Positions 57,625-64,000 of a stretch of 64,000 bases of DNA are shown here, in pieces. Position 1 is the stretch's first letter; every line of letters starts with the position of its first letter. The notes below the pieces were generated by a model, which was not told where the DNA came from, searched no databases, and saw only the letters and a list, made by a program, of their open reading frames with translations. The stretch spans positions 4,450,001-4,514,000 of the forward strand of contig NZ_CP048286.1 in NCBI RefSeq assembly GCF_010365285.1. Reading direction: 5' to 3'. Both the position numbers and the translations under genes were made by a program. This stretch comes from Paenibacillus rhizovicinus. Lineage in GTDB: Bacteria > Bacillota > Bacilli > Paenibacillales > Paenibacillaceae.

Positions 57625-58713
57625 TTAGCCCTCGCTTTGTCCAAGATTTTCGAAGAGATAGAGACCGTCTTTGCCCGGCGCCACGATGTCGGGATAGCCG
57701 TTGCCGTTCAGGTCCTGCACCCAGAAGTAGATGCCCGCGCCGGATGCTTCGCCAGCCGGACCGTAGTCGATGACATGCTTCTCGAACCGGCCGCCATTGA
57801 TCTTGTAATAGTAAATGCCGATGTCGTCGAACGCCCCGGGATCGCCGTCGTTATGCGCCCGGTACCGTTTGCCCGTGATGAGCTCCAGCTCGCCGTCGAG
57901 GTCGAGATCGACCAGCCATAGATCGTGGAACTGGGAGCCGGACATGTCGATCTTATGCTTCGTCCACGTCCGCGATCCGTCTGCGGCGCGTCCTTGCTCG
58001 TACCAATGCAGTCCGTAATCATGCGCTTGACCGACGATAAGATCCGTCAATCCGTTGCCGGTCACGTCGTGGCCGAGCACCGGTACGCTGGCGCTGCCGA
58101 GCGAGAATTCCGGATGGAACGTCCATAAGCCGGCAAAAGGATCTTCCGGCTGTTCCAGCCAGCCGCCCGCCAGCACGACGTCCATCCGGCCGTTGCCGTT
58201 CACGTCGACGAAGCCCATGCCATGGCCGCTTGCGCCTTCGCTGATGACGAACTTCCGGAATTCGCCGGTGCCCCGGCCTTCGGCATCCCGGACGAGTTTA
58301 TAGAACGCTTGCGGCGCTCCCGGCGTGTTGGGGAAAATCTCCGGCACGCCGCAGCCGTCAATATCGAAATACCGGATCGTCTCGATGCTGCCGCAGCGGT
58401 CGATGTCGTACGTTTCCCAGGGAACGCCGGGCTCGCCGGGATTTTTGCGCCAGCGCAGCGTTTCGCCCCACCAGGCGCCGGTTATGATATCGAGGCGTCC
58501 GTCGCCGTCGACGTCCATCGGATAATCGGAGAAGTCGTCATGGTATTCCGAGATGAAGGGAACGTCGCAAATCACATGTTTGTTCGCGTAATCGGGCCCT
58601 TCATACCAGTACGCTCCGCTGACGATATCGGGCACGCCGTCGCCGTTTACGTCGAATACCGCGCACGCTTCATACTTCTCATCGGACAACTGCCGTTTGT
58701 GGAAATGCAGCAA
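57625..58713 (-). CDS. FG-GAP/VCBS-repeat beta-propeller protein without signal peptide
   Basis: About 362 aa. A TTG at 58713 is 10 nt from AAGGAG; the GTG at 58722 is too close to it. Repeated calcium-loop blocks D-x-(D/N)-G-(D/N)-G-x-x-D are seen at DVNGDGVPD, DVDGDGRLD, DVNGNGRMD, DLDLDGELE and DLNGNGYPD, spaced about 50-60 residues, which fits a six- or seven-bladed propeller. VCBS proteins are usually exported, but no signal peptide is visible. Co-transcription with a sugar oxidoreductase suggests an intracellular sugar-binding or catalytic propeller. Confidence 0.82.
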   Translation of the reverse strand: MLHFHKRQLSDEKYEACAVFDVNGDGVPDIVSGAYWYEGPDYANKHVICDVPFISEYHDDFSDYPMDVDGDGRLDIITGAWWGETLRWRKNPGEPGVPWETYDIDRCGSIETIRYFDIDGCGVPEIFPNTPGAPQAFYKLVRDAEGRGTGEFRKFVISEGASGHGMGFVDVNGNGRMDVVLAGGWLEQPEDPFAGLWTFHPEFSLGSASVPVLGHDVTGNGLTDLIVGQAHDYGLHWYEQGRAADGSRTWTKHKIDMSGSQFHDLWLVDLDLDGELELITGKRYRAHNDGDPGAFDDIGIYYYKINGGRFEKHVIDYGPAGEASGAGIYFWVQDLNGNGYPDIVAPGKDGLYLFENLGQSEG

Positions 58714-58788
58714 AACGAGCACGCTCCTTCAATGAATTATTTAATGTTGTAAGTTATCGCAGGAATACGCTATTCTGGAGATAGAAAA

Positions 58789-58802
58789 TGCAAGCGCTAT
58801 CT
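58789..58802 (+). promoter_or_regulatory. possible cre site ahead of the AraC gene
   Basis: TGCAAGCGCTATCT matches the CcpA consensus TGWAARCGYTWNCW with one mismatch. It lies in the divergent promoter region between the VCBS (-) and AraC (+) genes. Confidence 0.45.
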
Positions 58803-58892
58803 ATTACTAGACTATGCCAATTCATACAGCGAAACAATAAGAAAGCTTGTGAGAAAAACTATCCATTCTTGCGATTATGGGAGAGAATGCCA

Positions 58893-59720
58893 ATGAGCGA
58901 GGCATCGCTGTTCCGCAGCCAGCCGGTCTATATGTCGGGAGCGTCCTTCGATGCGGACGGGATTTCGTTCCGGTTCAACCTGGAGCTGCATAAACATGAC
59001 GCCAACAGCGAGATGCTGCTTGTCGAGGAAGGCGAGGGCGAGTTCGAAATCGATGGCCGGCGCTACGTCGCCGGAGCCGGAACGATCCTTTTCTATCAGC
59101 GGGGGCTGTGGCATAAGGAATTGTCCACGAAGCATCCCTTTCGCGCTACATATATCGGATTTACGGGACTGCGGATCGGAGAGCTTCCGCCGGATTATTT
59201 GATCGGTCCCGGGAGAGACCCGGTTATCGAGCTGCACGAGCATATGCCGGCCATCAGCAGGCTGATGCGGGAATGCATCGCGGAACATCATCGCATGGAG
59301 CCGGAATCCGAGCTTGCGGCGAACCATTATCTCGGCCTGCTGTTCGTGAAACTGGCGCGGATGGTCTATTACGGGGATGCGGCGGAACGCCCTCGGTCGA
59401 CGGCCAAGGAAGCGGTGTGGAAGGCGAAGCGGATGATGGAAGAGAACTACGGCGCGCCGCTGACGTTGGAGTCGCTTGCCGCGGACACGTATTTGAATAA
59501 ATACCATTTGGCGCATTTGTTTAAAGAGATAGTAGGGGTAAGTCCCATCCAGTTTCTCATTTATTGCCGAATGGAAGCGGCGAAGCGCTACCTGCGCACG
59601 ACCAGCCTGCAAGTTAAGGAAATCGCGGAGATCGTCGGGTACCAGAGCGAGCCTTCATTTTACAGCGTATTCATGAAATCCATCGGCATGACGCCACGCA
59701 AATACAGGGAAAGCGGTTAA
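58893..59720 (+). CDS. AraC family transcriptional regulator with cupin sensor domain
   Basis: 275 aa from the ATG at 58893, with GGGAGAG about 8 nt upstream; an ATG two codons earlier is possible. N-terminal AraC-type cupin (HKHDANSEMLLVEEGEGEF then GRRYVAGAGTILFYQ, residues about 27-70) that should bind a sugar. The C-terminal double helix-turn-helix contains LTLESLAADTYLNKYHLAHL and the second helix block VGYQSEPSFYSVFMK. Divergent from the VCBS-oxidoreductase operon and next to the lyase/GH88 locus, so it is the likely local regulator. Confidence 0.9.
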   Translation: MSEASLFRSQPVYMSGASFDADGISFRFNLELHKHDANSEMLLVEEGEGEFEIDGRRYVAGAGTILFYQRGLWHKELSTKHPFRATYIGFTGLRIGELPPDYLIGPGRDPVIELHEHMPAISRLMRECIAEHHRMEPESELAANHYLGLLFVKLARMVYYGDAAERPRSTAKEAVWKAKRMMEENYGAPLTLESLAADTYLNKYHLAHLFKEIVGVSPIQFLIYCRMEAAKRYLRTTSLQVKEIAEIVGYQSEPSFYSVFMKSIGMTPRKYRESG

Positions 59721-59768
59721 GGGAGAAACGTTCGCGGATCATTCCAAGCGAATAAGGAGGCTGAAGCT

Positions 59769-59864
59769 ATGAAGAACAAACTCATTCTTTTTGCGTTTTT
59801 CGGGAGCGGCGGGCTTATGCTGGGGGCCTTGATCTGGCTGCTTTGGGTCATTCAGCGGGTTTAA
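59769..59864 (+). CDS. 31-aa single-pass membrane peptide
   Basis: ATG at 59769 with an ideal ribosome binding site (AATAAGGAGG, 8 nt spacing). The product reads MKNKLILFAFFGSGGLML then GALIWLLWVIQRV: a short basic head, one hydrophobic helix covering most of the peptide and a terminal Arg. It lies between the AraC gene and pgsA on the same strand. The start signal is better than that of most large genes here, which argues for a real peptide. No family recognised. Confidence 0.6.
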   Translation: MKNKLILFAFFGSGGLMLGALIWLLWVIQRV

Positions 59865-59991
59865 CGGGAAGAGCTCGGTCTGCCCGTTCAACCTTGCAAT
59901 CGCCGCAGGACAAATGAAAATAATGAACGTACACGTATAGAAATGCACGAATAGAAACACAATCGGCGGCTGCCGACCGAGGAGAGATACT

Positions 59992-60576
59992 ATGAACCTG
60001 GCGAACAAAATCACCGTTGCGCGGATCCTGTTGATCCCCGTGTTCATGCTGTTGTTTCCCATTTATCCGTCGTGGCTGACCGCTAAATTCGCCGTTCTTC
60101 AACATTTGGCTGCTTACGGCATCTATTATGCGGCGGGCGTCTTCCTGCTGGCTTCGGCCACGGACAAGCTGGACGGATATATCGCGCGCAAGTACAACCT
60201 CGTGACGAACCTCGGCAAGCTGTTGGATCCGCTCGCGGATAAGCTGCTTATCTCCGCCGCGCTGGTGTTGATGGTAAGCCAGCATATGACCTATGCGTGG
60301 GTGGCCTTCGTCATCGTCGCGCGCGAAATCATCATTACCGGTCTGCGCATCATCGCGGCGTCCCGGCGAATCGCGCTGCAGGCCGACGGAACGGGCAAAA
60401 TCAAAATGGTGTTCCAAGTCGCGGCAATCACCGCCGTCCTGCTGCGGAACCGTCCGTTCAGCTTCTTCACTTCCGTTCCCGTCGATCAAGTGCTGCTCTA
60501 TGCGGCGCTCGCGTTAACGGTCTACTCCGGCGTGCATTATATTCGGAACAATTACAGGCGGCTGGAGCTGTTCTGA
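59992..60576 (+). CDS. pgsA: CDP-diacylglycerol--glycerol-3-phosphate 3-phosphatidyltransferase
   Basis: 194 aa. The CDP-alcohol phosphatidyltransferase signature D-x2-DG-x2-AR-x8-G-x3-D-x3-D is complete: D58, D61, G62, A65, R66, G75, D79, D83. Five to six membrane helices. It makes phosphatidylglycerol phosphate, the first committed step to PG and cardiolipin. GAGGAGAG precedes the ATG. It is not in the usual pgsA-cinA-recA neighbourhood, so it may be a second copy. Confidence 0.9.
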   Translation: MNLANKITVARILLIPVFMLLFPIYPSWLTAKFAVLQHLAAYGIYYAAGVFLLASATDKLDGYIARKYNLVTNLGKLLDPLADKLLISAALVLMVSQHMTYAWVAFVIVAREIIITGLRIIAASRRIALQADGTGKIKMVFQVAAITAVLLRNRPFSFFTSVPVDQVLLYAALALTVYSGVHYIRNNYRRLELF

Positions 60577-60589
60577 ACGCTCTTTTATA

Positions 60590-60733
60590 GCACGGGATAA
60601 ACCGGAACGCTGGAGATATAGGGATTTCCCTTTTCCTTTTTTCTTGTAAACATAGGTTACAGGCTCTTTGTCATATCCGTAGAGCAAAATATCGGTAAAC
60701 TGCTTGTCCTGTTCGGCAAGCGTTTGAACGTTC
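60590..60733 (-). pseudogene. possible remnant of a coding sequence
   Basis: On the - strand after the 270-aa gene, one frame reads like protein (NVQTLAEQDKQFTDILLYGY, then DKEPVTYVYKK). After a purine run (about 60638-60652) a shifted frame continues GNPYISSVPVYPVL and stops near 60590. There is no start codon. A frameshifted gene remnant explains this best; no family recognised. Confidence 0.3.
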
Positions 60734-60737
60734 TATT

Positions 60738-61550
60738 TTATGAATCCGAAAACAACCTCGCTACGGTAATGATATAGTCAATGTCTTCTTGCGGGAAACT
60801 CCGCGATACGGCGATCGTGCCGTTTGCCTTGATTGCCGGAAGCGCCGGATCGATTGGACGACTATAGGAATCGGTTGCGAATCCTCCGTATCCCGGCCCG
60901 AAATCCACGAGCGGATGGATGTCTGCTTTTCCCGCGGGGATATCTTCGCCCGTTATGTTCGTTGCATGGACGGTGAGCTCGAAGGTGCCGTTGCTTTTGT
61001 TCTTGACCGTATAGTCGCTAATTCGAAAAGCCCCGTCTTCATTCTGACGGTAGAGGTCATTCCCGTCGAAATCTTGAAAGGATTCTCCCGCAAGGATACG
61101 CTCGTCATCCAAGACCAGTACGTTCTCCTTGGAATCCCAGTGGTTCTTTAATGCGGCCCTGTCCAGAAAGATCCGTATGGGCAGAAACATGGCGCCGTTT
61201 TTAAGCACGGGCGTCGTATCCATGACAACCGTTTGCCCGTCCATTCGAGCGGTTTTCGAACCGATCACGAATGCAAACTCATGATCCAGCCAGGTAAGCC
61301 GAGCGGTTTTCGTGGAAGCGGAATAAGCAACGTTCCCGCCAAAAAGATCCTCGAACGCGCGCAGCGGCACGACGATCCGATTATGCGCGTCAACGAACGG
61401 CGGCGCGGGTTTCGTATAGAGAATGTAAAATTTTCCGGCTTTCAGATAGACGTTCGACTTCTCCGGTAAAGCTGCTGCCGACGCAGAGCTGACTTGATGA
61501 AAAGAAAGCACGAACAGGGCTGCGAGCAGCACGATCAAGAAACGTTTCAC
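60738..61550 (-). CDS. secreted protein with copper amine oxidase N-terminal-like domain
   Basis: 270 aa from a GTG at 61550, preceded by GGAGGTAA. Signal peptide with cleavage near ASA (about residue 26). Residues about 30-145 match the copper-amine-oxidase N-domain found in many Paenibacillaceae surface proteins (VYLKAGKFYILYTKP, VVPLRAFEDLFGG, TARLTWLDHEFAFVIGSKTA, MFLPIRIFLD). The C-terminal part is beta-rich and unassigned. Exported; role unknown, and there is no amine-oxidase catalytic domain. Confidence 0.8.
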   Translation of the reverse strand: MKRFLIVLLAALFVLSFHQVSSASAAALPEKSNVYLKAGKFYILYTKPAPPFVDAHNRIVVPLRAFEDLFGGNVAYSASTKTARLTWLDHEFAFVIGSKTARMDGQTVVMDTTPVLKNGAMFLPIRIFLDRAALKNHWDSKENVLVLDDERILAGESFQDFDGNDLYRQNEDGAFRISDYTVKNKSNGTFELTVHATNITGEDIPAGKADIHPLVDFGPGYGGFATDSYSRPIDPALPAIKANGTIAVSRSFPQEDIDYIITVARLFSDS

Positions 61551-61744
61551 GATCCATTACCTCCGTATCGGTTGGTAGTATAGTTTCTGGACGGTAACCG
61601 GTCCGGTAAGGTTGCAGCCGACGGCATGCGTTCTTGATCGCTATCGTACCAATGCCGTACAAGATCAGATGATTGACCCCTACGTTCGGGCTAGCGAATT
61701 CGATATCATTATGGAACATAGAGAGAAAGGAAGGTAGACCCGTT

Positions 61745-62668
61745 ATGGATGAACGGAAGAAGGCTTACGAGCTGCTGGGCCTGCCTGAAGGCGCATCGAA
61801 GGAAGAAGCCGAGACCAAGTATTCCTTGCTGATCCGCCGCGATCGCGCCAGCCGCCAACGCGAGGATTCGAAACAATCAGACGAACAGCGCCTTTACCTG
61901 GAAGAGATCAATAAGGCGTACAAAACGATTTTGGAATACGAAGAGAAGAAGACGGTCGAGCAGTACAACGCCTCGGCCTACGGCAGATACAAGGGCATGG
62001 CCGGTTCCGCCGAGAAGATCGACCATTTTTTCAGTTACTATAAGTTCCATTTGCTCGGCGTGATCGCGCTTATTCTCGTCGTCATTTACGGCACCAAGGG
62101 ATACATCGACCACCGCAACCATGCGGCTGCGCTCGCCAAGCTTCCGCCTATCGACGTAAGCGTCTCCTTCTACGGCGAATATCTGACCAAGGACGGCAGC
62201 CATATCCTCAGCGACTTGAGCCCGCTGGAAGCGGATATCTTGTCGGACTTTCCGCAGTGGAAGCGGGTCAAGGCATTCTACACTTACCTGCATAAGGATA
62301 TGGATAAGCAGGAGGACTTGGGATTCCTTGAGAAGAGCAGTATCGATTTGACGATGAACCAGCCGGATGTTTATATTTTGGACAAAACGAACTTTACGAG
62401 GCTGGCGGCGGTAGGCGCCTTTCTTCCGCTCGACGGCGCCAATGCCGCTAAGCTGGGCCCGGGCCTTAAACCGGAGCTCGAGCTGAAAGCGAAGATGCTG
62501 GTGGATGACGAAAACGCCCCCGAGGAGCATGTCTATGGAATTGACATCTCTGCCAGCCCGCTCTTTAAGGGACTTCCCCTCGTCGGTAAAGAATACATTG
62601 CGGCCATCGGCGCCTTCCCCGACCGGCCGGATCATGCGTTTGAATTTATTAAGAAATTTGCGGAGTGA
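61745..62668 (+). CDS. J-domain-like membrane protein lacking HPD
   Basis: 307 aa from the ATG at 61745 (AAAGGAAGG upstream). Residues 1-65 look like a J-domain (KAYELLGLPEGASKEEAETK, ending LEEINKAYKTILEYEEK), but the invariant HPD is absent; the loop reads RRDRASRQRED. One transmembrane helix at about 105-125 (HLLGVIALILVVIYG), then an extracellular domain of about 180 residues. Without HPD it should not stimulate DnaK. Such J-like membrane proteins are common in Bacillales and uncharacterised. Confidence 0.75.
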   Translation: MDERKKAYELLGLPEGASKEEAETKYSLLIRRDRASRQREDSKQSDEQRLYLEEINKAYKTILEYEEKKTVEQYNASAYGRYKGMAGSAEKIDHFFSYYKFHLLGVIALILVVIYGTKGYIDHRNHAAALAKLPPIDVSVSFYGEYLTKDGSHILSDLSPLEADILSDFPQWKRVKAFYTYLHKDMDKQEDLGFLEKSSIDLTMNQPDVYILDKTNFTRLAAVGAFLPLDGANAAKLGPGLKPELELKAKMLVDDENAPEEHVYGIDISASPLFKGLPLVGKEYIAAIGAFPDRPDHAFEFIKKFAE

Positions 62669-62686
62669 ACGGTTCGCGCCGCGCAT

Positions 62687-62713
62687 TAAAAAAGTCCGCA
62701 TGCGCTGCGGACT
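62687..62713 (-). terminator. rho-independent terminator of the small - strand gene
   Basis: AGTCCGCA (62693-62700) pairs with TGCGGACT (62706-62713); on - it is followed by six T. It sits 36 nt after the stop of the gene at 62749. Confidence 0.8.
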
Positions 62714-62748
62714 GGTTCGGTCAATGTTCCTATCGGCCGACATTTGAC

Positions 62749-63006
62749 TCAAAGGTTTATCGTCGTATGCGGAGGAGCGTGCACGGCAAGCCCGATCACG
62801 ATAATTCTGCTTCCCTTTTTAAACTTCTGGAGCACCTTGGGAACTTTATTACCCTTAGCGTTAACAATACTGATGGTAAGCGTCGCATTGTTTTTCGTTG
62901 CGACATAGATCGCCCGATCATTCGTGAAAATTCTTCTCCAGTTCGAATCGAAGTAATAGACTTCATCTTTTAAATCCGATAAGGTATACCGCCGGGTTAA
63001 GGCCAA
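62749..63006 (-). CDS. small basic protein, function unknown
   Basis: 85 aa from a TTG at 63006, 8 nt after a perfect AAAGGAGG; the GTG at 63015 lies inside that site. Starts MALTRRYTLSDLKDEVYYFD (TTG read as Met) and continues with short beta strands (RAIYVATKNNATLTISI, SRIIVIGLAVHAPP). Basic, no membrane segment, no cysteine. Strong terminator downstream. Probably a small DNA-, RNA- or cell-wall-associated protein, but I do not recognise it. Confidence 0.65.
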   Translation of the reverse strand: MALTRRYTLSDLKDEVYYFDSNWRRIFTNDRAIYVATKNNATLTISIVNAKGNKVPKVLQKFKKGSRIIVIGLAVHAPPHTTINL

Positions 63007-63107
63007 GTGTACCACCTCCTTTAAGGTAAGTTATGTGGCGGTACGCGATATTTCTTGGACGCTTCTTCATCTTGACCGGCAGCTTGCCGCGGCAGACCGG
63101 AAACGGC

Positions 63108-63147
63108 AAATGGCATCACGGGGACAGAGCCCCGTGATGCCATTTTT
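63108..63147 (-). terminator. rho-independent terminator near the amidoligase-like gene
   Basis: A 16-bp stem, AAATGGCATCACGGGG with its complement, around ACAGAG; T-run TTTTT on + and ATTTG on -. It lies about 45 nt after the stop of the amidoligase-like gene, its likely client. Confidence 0.75.
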
Positions 63148-63191
63148 GCTTGAGCAGATGGTTTTGCGAGAATTGAAGGCGCCCCGGTGTA

Positions 63192-64000
63192 CTAACGGCT
63201 AGACGGCGGCGACGCGACAACTTGACGCACGATCTGCCAGCCGTCGGCAGGCGGTTTCAACACATAGCTGAGCAGTCCGCCGCCTCCTTCGATGGCAATC
63301 AGAATGCCGTCTTCCACGGGCAGCGCGTGATGCAGCTCGCCGCCCGGGACGAGCCGCTGGACGAGTTCATCAACGGCCGGAAGCAGCGCATCTTCAAGCC
63401 AGATCCGTTCCCGATACCAGCGCGGGACCGGGATCGGCGGCGGATAGCCGTCCGGCGCCGCATCCAGCGCGGCAGCCAGCTCGCGCGGCGACGCGGGGAG
63501 CTCGCGTCCTTCGCCGACGGCGGCCGTGAACCGGAGGCATAGCTCGACGACGCGCAAGATCTCGTCTTCGTTCAAGCTGCCGTTGGCATAGCGGATTTCG
63601 ACCGTGCCGTTATCGTACCAGGCCGCGGCGTTGATCCCGCAGCGATGGGATTGCGGCCGGCCTTTGCGGCACAACGCCTCCCGGCAGGGACTGCGCCTGT
63701 ACGCATCGCGCATCTCTTCCGTAACAGGCGGGCAATAGACCAGCCGCTCCTTGCTCGTCGTCATCAGAGCCCGCAGCGCGTCCTGGCTTGCCAATGCGGC
63801 ATCCACGAGCGGCAGTGCCAGCGCCTCGCCCCAAGGTTCGATGCCGACATGCACGTGGAGTCCGCAGCTCCAGTTCATGCGCGCTCCTTGCTCGCGCAAG
63901 CGCGCCAGCATGACGCGAAGCTGGTCCCGGTCCGCCCATGCCAGGGGCGGCGTCTGCAGTTCGCTGCCGGATTCTTCGCCGCCATCGTCGATTTGCAGCT
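63192..64000 (-). CDS. amidoligase-like protein, partial (5' end outside window)
   Basis: At least 269 aa; the frame is open to the window edge, so the ATG at 63911 is internal. Residues before it (SELQTPPLAWADRDQLRVML) continue the family pattern. Amidoligase landmarks: SCGLHVHVG with two His and, further on, GINAAAWYDNGTVEIRYANG. These belong to the putative amidoligase (Amidoligase_2) family related to the COOH-NH2 ligases; substrates are unknown, perhaps peptide or amino-sugar conjugates. No neighbour is visible to narrow the role. Confidence 0.78.
   Translation of the reverse strand, partial: LQIDDGGEESGSELQTPPLAWADRDQLRVMLARLREQGARMNWSCGLHVHVGIEPWGEALALPLVDAALASQDALRALMTTSKERLVYCPPVTEEMRDAYRRSPCREALCRKGRPQSHRCGINAAAWYDNGTVEIRYANGSLNEDEILRVVELCLRFTAAVGEGRELPASPRELAAALDAAPDGYPPPIPVPRWYRERIWLEDALLPAVDELVQRLVPGGELHHALPVEDGILIAIEGGGGLLSYVLKPPADGWQIVRQVVASPPSSR

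Noticed and set aside
56145..57773. 542-aa + ORF
   Set aside because: It combines the GC-rich array with the antisense of the oxidoreductase gene.

Overview
The window looks like a chromosomal segment of a spore-forming, aerobic, moderately high-GC Firmicute of the Paenibacillaceae (Paenibacillus/Cohnella type). The grounds are a Bacillus-type 23S rRNA, AGGAGG-type ribosome binding sites with frequent TTG/GTG starts, two germinant-receptor operons, several LplB/YtcP-type sugar ABC transporters, a YesM/YesN-type two-component system and many intracellular glycan-degrading enzymes. All assignments come from reading the sequence; no database search was run.

Layout. 1-2565: 3' part of a 23S rRNA gene on + with a strong terminator and no 5S gene behind it. 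2977-9099 (+): a sugar ABC importer (two permeases, binding lipoprotein), a decayed SLH-domain fragment, a mannonate-dehydratase-like enolase-superfamily enzyme and an NAD-dependent dehydrogenase, possibly for uronic acid breakdown. 9155-16044: a GH5 glycosidase (-), a DinB-fold protein, a FusB/FusC-type EF-G-binding protein behind what looks like a translational attenuator, and a large secreted GH26 mannanase with a CcpA-type site in its promoter. 16147-20119 (-): first ger operon (A-C-small-B). 20571-32253: HAD phosphatase, coiled-coil protein, peptidase T, a heterodimeric ABC exporter behind a 76-bp tandem duplication, a DHA2 efflux pump with a TetR regulator and three matching operators, and PepD.

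32463-44141 (+): a glycan-use locus: YesM-type kinase, binding lipoprotein, two permeases, GH172/DUF2961 enzyme, YesN-type regulator, an (alpha/alpha)6-barrel protein and a parallel beta-helix protein. 44186-47755 (-): second ger operon (B-A-C). 48439-59720: a second glycan locus with heparinase II/III-like lyase, second GH172, GH88 unsaturated glucuronyl hydrolase (+), GH4 enzyme, Gfo/Idh/MocA oxidoreductase and FG-GAP/VCBS propeller protein (-), and an AraC regulator. The remainder holds a small membrane peptide, PgsA, a copper-amine-oxidase-N-domain secreted protein, a J-like membrane protein, a small basic protein and the end of an amidoligase-like gene cut by the window edge.

The most unusual feature is non-coding. 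Two 185-bp palindromic elements (29262-29446 and 55951-56135), equally long and about 70% identical by hand alignment, each lie between two unrelated minisatellite arrays (36-bp and 37-bp units around the first; nested 13/40-bp and about 42-bp units around the second). The second candidate of interest is the leader peptide and stem arrangement ahead of the EF-G-binding protein gene.
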